Shown: positions 26,086 to 38,069 of the stretch, piece by piece
Numbering within the stretch: position 1 is the stretch's first letter
Layout of the letters: every line of letters starts with the position of its first letter
NCBI GenBank assembly: GCA_030747075.1
Contig: JASLLL010000006.1
Coordinates: 1 to 64,000, forward strand
DNA: 64,000 nucleotides
Direction: 5' to 3'
Origin: Gemmatimonadota bacterium
Lineage (GTDB): Bacteria; ARS69
Translations under genes and position numbers: made by a program
The notes under the pieces: generated by a model
Database searches by the model: none
Told to the model about the DNA's origin: nothing
Seen by the model: only the letters and a program-made list of their open reading frames with translations

Positions 26086-26790
26086 TCAGCTGATAACGGC
26101 TCTTCGGGCGCTCTCCTTCGGGAGAGCGTCCTTGTTTTTGGGGTCCGGTGTCCCGGCGATCGGCGCACTCCGGGTACCGAGGGTCCTTCCCAGCTCAAAG
26201 GCGGACCCGGGAGGGCCGAAGAGGAGCAGGTCGCCCACTCTGCGACGCAGCCGCCTCCACCCGTAGACGAGAATCAGCGCAGCCGCCAGGACTCCGCATG
26301 CGTCCCCGGTGAGCGTCTGAGTCGTTCCCGGAAGGCGGGAGGTTGCGTAGACTGTTCCCGCCAGGATCAGAACGACCGACTCGGCGGTCGGCCCCAGATG
26401 AGCGCGTGCGAGGAAGTACAGGGCCGCCGCCTCCAGCGCGGCGAGCACGAGAGCCAGTTCCATTTCCCCGGACCCTCCCGCCGGGTGGAAGTGGGCATCC
26501 CACGCCAGGAGCGCGAAGAACACAAACTGCGAAACCAGAAAGAGCCGCTCACGGCCCGTTCCACCGGTCTTGCGGATTCCCATCGCCCGGTACTCCAGCG
26601 CAAAGAGCAGGGCCGCACACGCGAAGAGTCCCGCCGCCAGCGCGGAGAGTGCCCGGGGAGCATGGGGAGCCCCGCTCAGATCGTCCAGGTACGGCCGGAC
26701 GGTGTTCGCCCCGCCGGTGTCACCCAGTGCGCCGGCCAAGACGACCGACAGTCCGATCATCGCCGTCAGGAGCCATGGGAGGCGTTTCAT
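26086..26790 (-). CDS. Polytopic membrane protein of unknown function
   Basis: 234 residues with about six hydrophobic segments (roughly 5-22, 48-66, 84-100, 110-128, 133-148, 160-178) and a basic soluble tail. The ATG at 26790 has CGGAGGACGGCGGGA before it, a good ribosome-binding site. I do not recognise a family. The last 17 or so codons lie on the complement of a forward-strand terminator hairpin, so the C-terminus is constrained or dispensable. Divergent from rnd. Confidence 0.65.
   Translation of the reverse strand: MKRLPWLLTAMIGLSVVLAGALGDTGGANTVRPYLDDLSGAPHAPRALSALAAGLFACAALLFALEYRAMGIRKTGGTGRERLFLVSQFVFFALLAWDAHFHPAGGSGEMELALVLAALEAAALYFLARAHLGPTAESVVLILAGTVYATSRLPGTTQTLTGDACGVLAAALILVYGWRRLRRRVGDLLLFGPPGSAFELGRTLGTRSAPIAGTPDPKNKDALPKESARRAVIS
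26109..26139 (+). terminator. Rho-independent terminator
   Basis: CGCTCTCC at 26109-26116 and GGAGAGCG at 26121-26128 form an 8-pair stem closed by a TTCG tetraloop, followed by TCCTTGTTTTT. The T-run exists on the forward strand only. It would end transcription coming from obgE-dprA-acyltransferase or from an RNA starting in the preceding 300 bases. Confidence 0.8.
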
Positions 26791-26843
26791 TCCCGCCGTC
26801 CTCCGGATCGGTGTTTTCCCGCCGTTCACCGGGAAGATCGGGC

Positions 26844-29805
<2,962 letters not shown>

Positions 29806-29813
<8 letters not shown>

Positions 29814-30144
29814 CCGCGTCTCCCTCGGGCGAGGTGGGCGCGAATCCGATCTGCGACGGATCGGCGTTCTGTCCCTGCGTGGGAATGGCGCCGTGCTTGT
29901 CTTCAAAGGCGTCTACATTCCGGACGAGCAGATCCCGGAGGGCCTTCGCGTGTTGCGGGGTGGTGATGATCCGCGAGTACACCTGCCCCTTGCGCGCTCC
30001 GGGAAGCACCCGGGCGAAGTCAAGAATGAACTCGGACGGAGAGAAGGTAACGAACACCAGATTGGAGTATTGGCCCTGCGCGACCTCGTCCGGCAGGTGG
30101 ATCTGGACCTGCCCGGGGCCGGGCGGGGGCTTTGGCTGGTTCAT
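29806..30144 (-). CDS. DUF3467 family protein
   Basis: 112 residues. The core VQIHLPDEVAQGQYSNLVFV, FSPSEFILDFARVLPG and AKVYSRII-type block (here GQVYSRIITTPQHAKALRDLL) is the DUF3467 pattern, a small soluble domain of unknown function. A proline-rich start and acidic tail flank it. It is upstream of and translationally linked to the GH57 gene. Confidence 0.82.
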
Positions 30145-30264
30145 GGAGCTCTCCTTGAGAATCGGGTGGCTTCCGGGCGCACCGCCGTGTGCGACCGGGC
30201 CGCGCCAGATTACTCGCAGCCGCGCGCGGAGGCAAGGGGGACCGCATCGACACAGGCCGGGAGG

Positions 30265-32013
30265 TCACCGCAGCAGCAGGATCTTCCCCGCCCCTCCGTC
30301 TCCCGCGCCTCCCGCGACGCCGAAGAAATACACGCCCGACGGCAGCGGCCGTCCGTCATCATCGCGGCCGTCCCACCGCGCGACGCGCCGGTCCCCGGCA
30401 AAGTCTCCCGCGGACACGCGGAGCGTCCGCAGCCTTCTCCCCGAGAGGTCATGGATCGTGACGGATGCGTCTTCCCCCGTGGCGTCAGGAACGAGCGACA
30501 CGACCAGCTGAACGGTCTCCTCCGATCCCGGGCGGAACGGGTTCGGGCGAGCGAAGGGAATCGGCGGGATCATCGTCTTGTCCAGGGGAGCCGCAGCGAA
30601 GAAGAACACGCGGCCCTCCGCGTCGGGTTGCGTGATCTCGCGCAACTCCACGCCGCTGTCTGTTCCGTCGAAGAGCCGTGACGACGGCGTGCTCGTCGAG
30701 TCGAACGCGTTCTGCCCGCCTGTGGAGGGCCACGGGTCCGCGGCGGCGTTGCCCGGCATGACAGAGACGACCTCGTCCTGCGGCAGGAGCAGCAGGAGTC
30801 CGCCGCCGTCGGGGTTCTCGTCGGTTCGGTTGCCTTCGCGAGACTCGTCCGCGTGAAAGAGAATCAACCCGTCCGCCGGGAGTGCGGCATCGAACCCTTC
30901 GCGGCGGCGCACTTCGGCCAGAAAGAACTCCCCGTCTCCCGGGGAGCCCATCGACCAGTCGACCCCGCCGGGGTTGGAGAGAAGCCGGAGCGGCACGCCC
31001 TCCGCCGTGACGGGGGCGAGCGTGAGCGTCTCGCCCAGCGTGTCGCCGGTTGGCGGAGGGAGGGTCTCCTCCGTGGTCCACCCGAGGAACATCCGCGACC
31101 ACGCCGAATAGTGGGACGGAAGATCGCCCGGCAGAAGGAGGCCGCACCAGCTGCCGTAGTCCATGAGGTCCCAGTGGCCGATCCGGTTCTCAAAGGTGAA
31201 GGTGTCGTAGAAATCCGGCAACCCCAGCATGTGTCCGAACTCGTGGCAATAGACGCCGATCGTCGCGATCGAATCGTCCCATGCGGGGTAGTGGATCTTC
31301 CTCGCCAGCTGAAGCTCCGGGCAGGTGAAGTAGTCCTCCACTTCCGGGAGTCCCGCGCCGTAGTCCGTCCGCCGGAGCGCCCACTTGTGCGAGTTGATCG
31401 CGTCCGTGTCGTGTTCCGGGGTGACCTGTGCATTGGATGCCCACTCGTACCCCTGTCCGGAGTGGATGACAAGGAGCGCGTCCACGAATCCATCGGTGTC
31501 GGCGTCGTAGGCGGAGAGGTCCAGCCCTCCGTCGATGGCTTCCGTCAGCGCGTCTTCGGCCATACGCTGCCCGTTGGTCGGGTAGGAGCCGACGCCGCCC
31601 ACGCCCTGCGAGTAGTACTGCTTCGTCCGGGGGAGCGTGACCCAGCCGTGAAGGTCTCCGGTCAACTGGAACGCACCCCGGCTGACTTCGTCGTAGTAGG
31701 TGCGCATGCTCACGGTGTCTGCCGCGAAGAGAAGCCGGTCGAAGCGAGCGGGTTCAATCCGGTGCGGCGTGTCGGAGAACTCCGCCAGAATGACGAGAAG
31801 GTGGGTGTCGCCCGTGCGGGGCACTGCCCGCCGTGCCGGCGCGTCGAGTCCTCGCCCGGCTGCTTCCCGGACCGCCTCCGCGAAGGGGCTTCGCCCGGCC
31901 CCGGTGCCGAATGGAGCCACGGCCCCGGCGTCGCCCGCCGACACGCACGCGCCCGCCACGACCAGCGCGGCCATTTCTCGTCCGAACTTCCGCTTCCCGC
32001 CTCTGCCGGTCAC
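30265..32013 (-). CDS. Secreted M6-family metalloprotease with FlgD-like C-terminal domain
   Basis: 582 residues. A signal peptide is at about 1-31. The M6 (immune inhibitor A) catalytic domain carries the zinc motif HEFGH at 257-261 with Asp267 after a LGLPD turn. The last 85 residues form a beta-sandwich with VTIHDLSGRRLRTLR and WDGRDDDGRPLPSGVYFF, the FlgD/T9SS-sorting-like domain of exported FCB-group proteins. The GTG at 32013 has GGGAGGAGAGACG upstream. Extracellular or cell-surface proteolysis is inferred. Confidence 0.87.
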   Translation of the reverse strand: MTGRGGKRKFGREMAALVVAGACVSAGDAGAVAPFGTGAGRSPFAEAVREAAGRGLDAPARRAVPRTGDTHLLVILAEFSDTPHRIEPARFDRLLFAADTVSMRTYYDEVSRGAFQLTGDLHGWVTLPRTKQYYSQGVGGVGSYPTNGQRMAEDALTEAIDGGLDLSAYDADTDGFVDALLVIHSGQGYEWASNAQVTPEHDTDAINSHKWALRRTDYGAGLPEVEDYFTCPELQLARKIHYPAWDDSIATIGVYCHEFGHMLGLPDFYDTFTFENRIGHWDLMDYGSWCGLLLPGDLPSHYSAWSRMFLGWTTEETLPPPTGDTLGETLTLAPVTAEGVPLRLLSNPGGVDWSMGSPGDGEFFLAEVRRREGFDAALPADGLILFHADESREGNRTDENPDGGGLLLLLPQDEVVSVMPGNAAADPWPSTGGQNAFDSTSTPSSRLFDGTDSGVELREITQPDAEGRVFFFAAAPLDKTMIPPIPFARPNPFRPGSEETVQLVVSLVPDATGEDASVTIHDLSGRRLRTLRVSAGDFAGDRRVARWDGRDDDGRPLPSGVYFFGVAGGAGDGGAGKILLLR

Positions 32014-32049
32014 CCGTCTCTCCTCCCGCGCCGCCGTCCGGCCCGTTTC

Positions 32050-32078
32050 TTGACGCCCTCCGGGGGGCGTGCTAGCCT
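32050..32078 (+). promoter_or_regulatory. Putative promoter of the hldE1-to-rnc run
   Basis: TTGACG at 32050-32055, 17-base spacer, TAGCCT at 32073-32078, 76 bases before hldE1 in the gap with the divergent protease gene. Bases 32053-32070 form an almost perfect 18-base palindrome (ACGCCCTCC and GGGGGGCGT), overlapping the -35 box and filling most of the spacer. Confidence 0.45.
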
Positions 32079-32153
32079 GCCCGGTCGATTTGCATGGAAT
32101 CGTCTTCCACCTGTCCGGGCAGTCGCCCGTGGCGCCTCTCCCGGGAGGGCGGC

Positions 32154-33164
32154 ATGGTACCACCGACCCTTGGAATCGAGGAAGCCCGCGCTCTCGTGTC
32201 CCGTCTCTCGACGCGACGCGTTCTGGTCGTCGGGGATGTCATGCTGGACGAGTATGTCTGGGGTGATGCCGGGCGAATCTCCCCGGAGGCCCCGGTGCCG
32301 GTTGTCGAGGTTTCCGGCTGCTCGGTGCGTCTGGGAGGTGCGGCCAATGTGGCGCGGAATGTCGTGTCGCTGGGCGGGAAAGTTCACCTGCTGAGCGTGG
32401 TCGGCGCGGACGATCGTGCGGGGAAGCTCCGCGAAGTGTTGGATGAGGAGGGAATCCTCCCGGACGGACTGGTGGAGGATGCGGACCGGCCGACTTCGCT
32501 CAAGACCCGGATCATCGCGGGGCGACAACAGGTCGTACGCGTGGATCGCGAGAGCCGTGCCTCTCTCACGGGGGCTGTCCGCGAGGAGTTCGATGCCCGC
32601 CTTTCGGATCTGCTTGCGGGAGTGGACGGCGTGATTGTGTCTGACTACGGGAAAGGCATCGTGGATCTGCCCTTCATGGAGCGGCTGATCCGGGAAGCGC
32701 GGGAGCGGGATGTCCCTGTGGCGGTGGACCCCAAGGAATCGCACTTCCACCGGTACGCAGGGGTCAGCATCGTGACCCCCAACGCGAATGAAGCGGGCGG
32801 CGCGGCGCGGGTCGCGATCGTGGACGAGGAGTCCCTTGCCCGGGCGGGGCGTGTTCTGCTCTCCGAACTCGGCGCCGAGGGCGTGCTCATTACGCGTGGG
32901 GCAGAGGGGATGTCGCTCTTCCGCCCGGACTGCCCTCCGGTCCACATTCCCGCCACCGCCCGCGAGGTTTTCGATGTCACCGGCGCCGGAGACACGGTCG
33001 TGGCAGCCTTCACCATGGCACGCGCCGCGGGCGGTTCCATGGAGGCGGCGGCGGTTCTCTCCAACGCGGCGGCGGGGATTGTCGTCGGGGAACTGGGGAC
33101 GGCTTGTGTCTCCCCGGAAGCGCTTCTCTCTGCGGTGGGCGCTTCTCCCGCGGGTGCCGCATGA
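32154..33164 (+). CDS. hldE1: D-glycero-beta-D-manno-heptose-7-phosphate kinase
   Basis: 336 residues of the PfkB/ribokinase fold: VVGDVMLDEYVWG near the start, GGAANVARN, and the C-terminal signature DVTGAGDTVVAAF with its catalytic Asp. Together with the adenylyltransferase encoded next at an ATGA overlap it makes ADP-heptose for lipopolysaccharide core; in E. coli both are fused as HldE, here split. ATG at 32154 with GGGAGGGCGGC upstream. Confidence 0.9.
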   Translation: MVPPTLGIEEARALVSRLSTRRVLVVGDVMLDEYVWGDAGRISPEAPVPVVEVSGCSVRLGGAANVARNVVSLGGKVHLLSVVGADDRAGKLREVLDEEGILPDGLVEDADRPTSLKTRIIAGRQQVVRVDRESRASLTGAVREEFDARLSDLLAGVDGVIVSDYGKGIVDLPFMERLIREARERDVPVAVDPKESHFHRYAGVSIVTPNANEAGGAARVAIVDEESLARAGRVLLSELGAEGVLITRGAEGMSLFRPDCPPVHIPATAREVFDVTGAGDTVVAAFTMARAAGGSMEAAAVLSNAAAGIVVGELGTACVSPEALLSAVGASPAGAA

Positions 33165-33691
33165 CCGGCGGCATTCTCTCCCGCGAGGATCTGGGAGAGG
33201 TTCGGCGGGAACTTCGCGAAGCCGACCGGACCTTTGTCTTCACCAACGGGTGCTTCGATGTTCTGCACCGGGGGCATGTGGATCTCCTGCGGGAAGCCCG
33301 CTCGCTTGGCGATTTTCTCGCGGTGGGAATCAACGACGACGACTCGGTCCGCCGCCTGAAGGGCTCCGGGCGGCCGCTTGTGCCGGAACGGGATCGCGCG
33401 GAGATTCTCGCGGCGCTGGAGATGGTGGATGCGGTCGTTCTTTTTCCGGAAGACACCCCGGGGGCATTGATTGAAGCCCTCGTTCCGGACATTCTGGTAA
33501 AGGGTGGAGATTACCCGCCGGACGGGATTGTAGGGCGGGAGACGGTGGAAGGAGCGGGCGGTCGAGTCGTCCGTGTGGAACTGACGCCGGGCCGGTCCAC
33601 GCGAGGGCTGGTCCGCGACATTCTGGAGCGGTATTCCGGTACTGGTGACCGGAAACAGTCGGACCCGAAACCGGGGAAGGAAGACGCATGA
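33161..33691 (+). CDS. hldE2: D-glycero-beta-D-manno-heptose 1-phosphate adenylyltransferase
   Basis: 176 residues. The cytidylyltransferase-like fold has the motif TNGCFDVLHRGHVDLL (HxGH), followed by VGINDDDSVRRLKG and VKGGDY, typical of RfaE domain II. It adenylates heptose-1-phosphate. ATGA overlaps on both sides link it to hldE1 and sucC. Confidence 0.92.
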   Translation: MTGGILSREDLGEVRRELREADRTFVFTNGCFDVLHRGHVDLLREARSLGDFLAVGINDDDSVRRLKGSGRPLVPERDRAEILAALEMVDAVVLFPEDTPGALIEALVPDILVKGGDYPPDGIVGRETVEGAGGRVVRVELTPGRSTRGLVRDILERYSGTGDRKQSDPKPGKEDA

Positions 33692-34842
33692 ATCTGCACG
33701 AATACCAGGCGAAGGAGATCTTCGCCTCCTACGGCATCCCCATTCCGGCGGGTCTCGTCGCGGGGACTCCGGAGGAAGCCGCGGACGCCGCTCGAAAGCT
33801 GGGCGGATCCGTTGTCGTCAAGGCGCAGGTCCACGCCGGAGGGCGAGGGAAAGCGGGGGGGGTCAAGCTTGCGGACACTCCCGAGCAGGCGGCGGAGGTC
33901 GCGAAGGCCATTCTCAAGCTGAAGATCAAGGGCTGGCGCGTCCGGAAGGTGCTCGTGGCCGCGGCGGCGGACATTGTTTCGGAAGCGTACTACGGGATTA
34001 CGCTGGACCGGGAGTCGCGTCGCCAGATGGTGATCGTCTCCGCGGCGGGCGGGATCGACATTGAAGAGGTGGCCGCGAAAACCCCGGACAAGATCCATCG
34101 CCATCTGGTGGATCCGACAACGGGGCTCACCGCAGATGATGCGCTGGAGGTTTCGCGAACGGTCTATGCGGATGAGGAACAAGCGAAGCAGGCTGCGGAC
34201 ATTCTCCAGAAGCTCTACCGCGTGGCCACCGAGAAGGACACATCTCTGGTGGAAGTGAATCCGCTCATCGTGGATGACCAGGGGCGCGTCGTCGCGCTGG
34301 ACGCGAAGGTGTCGGTGGACGACAGCGGGCTCTTCCGTCATCCGGAACTGGAAGAACTCCGGGATCCAGACTCGGAGACGAAGTGGGAGCGGTCCGCCAG
34401 GGAGATGGGGCTCTCCTATGTCAAGCTCGACGGGAATGTCGGTTGCGTCGTCAACGGAGCCGGGCTGGCCATGGCGACCATGGATCTCATCAAGTACTAC
34501 GGGGGAGAACCCGCCAACTTCCTGGACATCGGAGGCAGTTCCTCCCCGGAGAAGGTGCTGACCGCGATGAAGATCATCCTCGCGGACAAGAGTGTGCGGG
34601 CTATCGTCTTCAACATCTTCGGCGGGATTACCCGGTGTGACGATGTCGCGCGCGGGATCGTGGCAGCCGTAAAGAAGGGGAGAATCAGTCACCCGATCGT
34701 GGTGCGCCTGACCGGTACGAATGAAGAAGAAGCACGGAAGATTCTGGCGGACTCGGATGTCGACATCATCCCTGCGGAGACCATGGATGATGTGGTCAAG
34801 GAAGGGATCCGAGCCGCACTCATGAGCAAGATCGCGGATTAG
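33688..34842 (+). CDS. sucC: Succinyl-CoA synthetase beta subunit
   Basis: 384 residues. MNLHEYQAKEIFASYGIP opens the ATP-grasp domain, with KAQVHAGGRGKAGG following. The C-terminal ligase domain has NGAGLAMATMD and FNIFGGITRCD. It forms the heterodimer with SucD that interconverts succinyl-CoA and succinate with ATP or GTP formation. ATGA overlap with hldE2. Confidence 0.95.
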   Translation: MNLHEYQAKEIFASYGIPIPAGLVAGTPEEAADAARKLGGSVVVKAQVHAGGRGKAGGVKLADTPEQAAEVAKAILKLKIKGWRVRKVLVAAAADIVSEAYYGITLDRESRRQMVIVSAAGGIDIEEVAAKTPDKIHRHLVDPTTGLTADDALEVSRTVYADEEQAKQAADILQKLYRVATEKDTSLVEVNPLIVDDQGRVVALDAKVSVDDSGLFRHPELEELRDPDSETKWERSAREMGLSYVKLDGNVGCVVNGAGLAMATMDLIKYYGGEPANFLDIGGSSSPEKVLTAMKIILADKSVRAIVFNIFGGITRCDDVARGIVAAVKKGRISHPIVVRLTGTNEEEARKILADSDVDIIPAETMDDVVKEGIRAALMSKIAD

Positions 34843-34851
34843 GAGAGACCC

Positions 34852-35724
34852 ATGGGCATTCTGGTCGGTACGGATACAAAGCTGCTCGTCCAGGGGATCA
34901 CCGGGCGGGACGGCTCCTTCCACACGCGCAAGATGGTGGAGTACGGCACCCGCGTCGTGGCTGGCGTGACGCCCGGGAAGGGCGGCGAGAACATGGACGA
35001 AGTTCCCGTCTTCGACTCGGTGAAGGAGGCCGTGAAGGAGACGGGCGCAAATACGAGCGTCGTATATGTCCCTGCGAAGTTCGCGTCGGGCGCGGTCATC
35101 GAAGCGGTGGAAGCGGGCGTGCCCTTCGTGGCATGCATCACCGAGGGCGTGCCGGTGCGGGACATGGTGAATGTCTGGGCCGCGGTCGAAGGCAGCGAGA
35201 CAAGGCTTCTCGGTCCGAACTGCCCGGGCGTGATCACTCCGGGCGAGTGCAAGGTCGGCATCATGCCCGGTGAGATCCACCAGGCGGGACCGGCGGGCGT
35301 CGTCAGCCGGAGCGGGACGCTGACTTACGAGGTCGTGGATCAACTGACGCGTGCGGGAATCGGGCAGTCCACCTGTGTGGGCATCGGCGGAGATCCAATC
35401 ATCGGCACGCGGTTCATCGATGTGCTGGATCTCTTCGAGAAGGATCCGAAGACGGAGTACATCGTGATGATCGGCGAAATCGGCGGCACGGACGAAGAGG
35501 CCGCCGCCGAGTTCATCGCGGAGCATGTGACCAAGCCGGTCGTCGGGTTCATCGCGGGGCAGACCGCCCCTCCGGGGCGCAGGATGGGTCACGCGGGGGC
35601 CATCGTTGCGGGCGGAAGCGGGAAGGCGGAGGACAAGATCGACGCGCTGGCGAAGGCGGGCGTGAAGGTTGCCGTGACGCCTACGGAAATCGGTCGGCTG
35701 GTGGCGGGACTTGTGCCCGCCTGA
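34852..35724 (+). CDS. sucD: Succinyl-CoA synthetase alpha subunit
   Basis: 290 residues. The CoA-binding Rossmann domain starts with [20 protein letters not shown] is conserved, and the phospho-histidine loop is [10 protein letters not shown]. Nine bases after sucC with GGAGAG upstream of the ATG. No sucA/sucB genes are in view, and a ferredoxin-type oxidoreductase (korAB) lies at the other end of the window. Confidence 0.95.
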   Translation: MGILVGTDTKLLVQGITGRDGSFHTRKMVEYGTRVVAGVTPGKGGENMDEVPVFDSVKEAVKETGANTSVVYVPAKFASGAVIEAVEAGVPFVACITEGVPVRDMVNVWAAVEGSETRLLGPNCPGVITPGECKVGIMPGEIHQAGPAGVVSRSGTLTYEVVDQLTRAGIGQSTCVGIGGDPIIGTRFIDVLDLFEKDPKTEYIVMIGEIGGTDEEAAAEFIAEHVTKPVVGFIAGQTAPPGRRMGHAGAIVAGGSGKAEDKIDALAKAGVKVAVTPTEIGRLVAGLVPA

Positions 35725-35799
35725 CCGGAATCGACGGGGAGGGGCGGAACTGATCGTCCTTCCCCATTTCATGACCATCTCCTGAGGAGTGAAGACGAC

Positions 35800-36228
35800 A
35801 TGAGCCTAGTGCGGACACTTTGCATCATCAAGCCGGACGCGGTCGCGGCCGGGAACGCCGGGAAGATACTTTCCATGCTGGAGGGCGAAGGGGGCTTCCG
35901 GATTGTCGCCCTTCGGATGGAGCACCTGACGGAGGAGTCCGCGCGGGCGTTCTACGCCGTTCACGAAGAGCGGCCTTTTTACGCGGACCTCGTGGAGTTC
36001 ATGACCTCCGGGTCGTGCATTCCGATGGTGCTGGAGAGGGAGAATGCCATCTTCGCGTTGCGGGGGTTCATCGGGGCGACGAACCCGACAGAGGCCGAAG
36101 AAGGCTCTGTACGGCAGCTTTACGGTGCCAGCATCCAGAATAACGCGGTCCACGCCTCGGACTCTCCGGAGTCGGCGGAGACCGAGATTCCGCACTTTTT
36201 CGCGGACACGGCGGTTCACGCAGGCTGA
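35800..36228 (+). CDS. ndk: Nucleoside diphosphate kinase
   Basis: 142 residues. LCIIKPDAV gives the Lys of the active site, GATNP and a following Arg the nucleotide pocket, and NAVHASDSPESA contains the phosphorylated His118. It balances nucleoside triphosphates. GAGGAG sits in front of the ATG, 75 bases after sucD. Confidence 0.95.
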   Translation: MSLVRTLCIIKPDAVAAGNAGKILSMLEGEGGFRIVALRMEHLTEESARAFYAVHEERPFYADLVEFMTSGSCIPMVLERENAIFALRGFIGATNPTEAEEGSVRQLYGASIQNNAVHASDSPESAETEIPHFFADTAVHAG

Positions 36229-36248
36229 CTCCGGGAGAGGATTCCAGT

Positions 36249-36815
36249 TTGACACGGGGCACGCAGGACTCTAGTCTCACCGGCGGCTTATTCCGTCTGG
36301 ACCTTTCCGGGGTCCGGGAGGGAGTTTGTCCGCTCGTCGTCCGGGAACCGGAGACGGCCCTGCCCGTCGGTGACGGAGGGGCGCGTCTTCTGCCCGGGAG
36401 CCGGATCTCCGGATCGCTGGCTTTCGACGGCGGGGAGTACCGTGCAGAGGGAAACCTGCACGCGGAACTGGAGGCTCTGTGCGACCGTTGTCTGGCTCGC
36501 TTTGTCGCCCCGATCGGTGTCCGGCTGGAACTCCGGATCCGCCGGGTCGTACAGGGTGAAGGGTTGGAAGAGGATGTACTCGGGATTGCCCCGGACGCGA
36601 CTGCGGTGGACCTGACGGAAGAGGTCGTGGGCGCAGTACTTCTGGAGAGTCCCATCAAGAGCCTTTGTCGGCCGCAGTGCCGGGGGCTCTGCCCTTCGTG
36701 CGGAAAGAACCGCAACGAGGGAAACTGTGAATGCGTGCCCGAGGGCGGGGACTCCCGCTGGGATGCGCTCAAGAATCTGTCCGGCCCCATTTCGGGCGGG
36801 ACGCAAGAGGAATAG
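36249..36815 (+). CDS. yceD: DUF177/YceD family protein
   Basis: 188 residues from a TTG at 36249 with GGAGAGG about 8 bases upstream; no in-frame ATG exists. The family core (EGNLHAELEALCDRCL, then EDVLGI) and a cysteine cluster at the end (CRPQCRGLCPSCGKNRN) are visible. It lies directly in front of rpmF as in most bacteria, where YceD is linked to 23S rRNA levels. Confidence 0.85.
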   Translation: MTRGTQDSSLTGGLFRLDLSGVREGVCPLVVREPETALPVGDGGARLLPGSRISGSLAFDGGEYRAEGNLHAELEALCDRCLARFVAPIGVRLELRIRRVVQGEGLEEDVLGIAPDATAVDLTEEVVGAVLLESPIKSLCRPQCRGLCPSCGKNRNEGNCECVPEGGDSRWDALKNLSGPISGGTQEE

Positions 36816-36823
36816 GAAATAGC

Positions 36824-37009
36824 ATGGCTCTGCCAAAGGTACGCATCTCCAGGACGCGGAAGCTCAAGCGCCGCTCACATCATGCCCTGGACATTCCCGC
36901 GAAGAACATCTGCCCCGATTGCGGACAGGTGAAGCTTCCCCATCGGGTCTGTCCCCACTGCGGCAACTACGCAGGTCGCAAGGTCATGGCCGGGAAGGAC
37001 GACGTCTAG
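36824..37009 (+). CDS. rpmF: 50S ribosomal protein L32
   Basis: 61 residues. MALPKVRISRTRKLKRRSHH followed by two cysteine pairs (CPDCG and CPHCG) forming the zinc site of the Cys4 type L32. Eight bases after yceD. The short length is normal for the family. Confidence 0.95.
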   Translation: MALPKVRISRTRKLKRRSHHALDIPAKNICPDCGQVKLPHRVCPHCGNYAGRKVMAGKDDV

Positions 37010-37055
37010 CCTGCGGGCTCGGCTGTCGTCCCCCGAATAGACCGGGGACGGAATC

Positions 37056-38069
37056 ATGAGAATCGCCATCGACGCCATGGGCGGCGACGGTGCTCCCGCA
37101 GTCGAAGTGCGGGGCGCCATCGAAGCCGTTGCGCAGGATGAAACGAACACCCGTGTGGTGCTTGTCGGGGACGAGGCGGTCCTGCGGGAGGAACTCTCCC
37201 GGCAGGGTGCCGAGGGCACCCCGGAGATCACCATTGAACATGCGCCCGAGCAGATCGAGATGGGAGAGGATCCCGCCCGCCAGGTTCGGCGGAAGCGGGA
37301 TGCCTCCATTGTGGTCGCGACCCGGCTCCTGAAGGAGGGTGCGGTCGACGGGCTTGTGAGCGCGGGGAACACGGGCGCGGTCGTGGCGTCTTCGCTGTTT
37401 CTTCTGGGGCGGCTGGAAGGCGTGCGGCGTCCCGCCATCGCCACATTCGTCCCGACGAATACGGGCGGCGCCATCATTCTCGATGTGGGCGCCACCTCCG
37501 ACTGCACCCCGCAGCATCTTCTCCAGTTCGGCGTGATGGGTGCCATCTACGCTCGTCGCGTGCTCGGGCGTGCGGAGGCGAAGGTGGGACTCCTGAACAT
37601 CGGAGAGGAAAGCTCCAAGGGGAACAGCCTCGTGCGCGGCACCTATCCGCTGCTTCAGGAGAGTTCGCTCAACTTCATCGGGAATGTGGAGGGGCGCGAT
37701 ATCTTCCAGGGTGGCGCGGATGTCGTGGTGACGGACGGCTTTACCGGGAACATCGTCCTGAAGTTCTCTGAGAGCGTCATCCATCTGGTGACTTCCCTGA
37801 TTCGGGAGGAGGTGGGTGATGATCTCCGGCGGCGGTTTGGAGCGGTCCTCATGCGACCGGTGTTCCGAAGCCTCTCGCAGCAACTGGACTACGCGGAGTA
37901 CGGGGGCGCACCGCTGCTGGGAGTGAACGGAGCGGTCATCATCGCACACGGGAGTTCCTCGCCCAAAGCCATACGGAATGCGGTTCTTGTCGCGGCGCGG
38001 TTCGCCCGGGAAGGAATCAACGATCACATCCGAAACGAATTGCAGGGGCAGTGCCTTGGAAATGCGTGA
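37056..38069 (+). CDS. plsX: Phosphate acyltransferase PlsX
   Basis: 337 residues. MRIAIDAMGGDGAP is the family start; VSAGNTGAVVAS and DGFTGNIVLK are conserved. It makes acyl-phosphate from acyl-ACP for phospholipid synthesis. Part of the yceD-rpmF-plsX-fab order that is conserved from E. coli to many phyla. Confidence 0.95.
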   Translation: MRIAIDAMGGDGAPAVEVRGAIEAVAQDETNTRVVLVGDEAVLREELSRQGAEGTPEITIEHAPEQIEMGEDPARQVRRKRDASIVVATRLLKEGAVDGLVSAGNTGAVVASSLFLLGRLEGVRRPAIATFVPTNTGGAIILDVGATSDCTPQHLLQFGVMGAIYARRVLGRAEAKVGLLNIGEESSKGNSLVRGTYPLLQESSLNFIGNVEGRDIFQGGADVVVTDGFTGNIVLKFSESVIHLVTSLIREEVGDDLRRRFGAVLMRPVFRSLSQQLDYAEYGGAPLLGVNGAVIIAHGSSSPKAIRNAVLVAARFAREGINDHIRNELQGQCLGNA

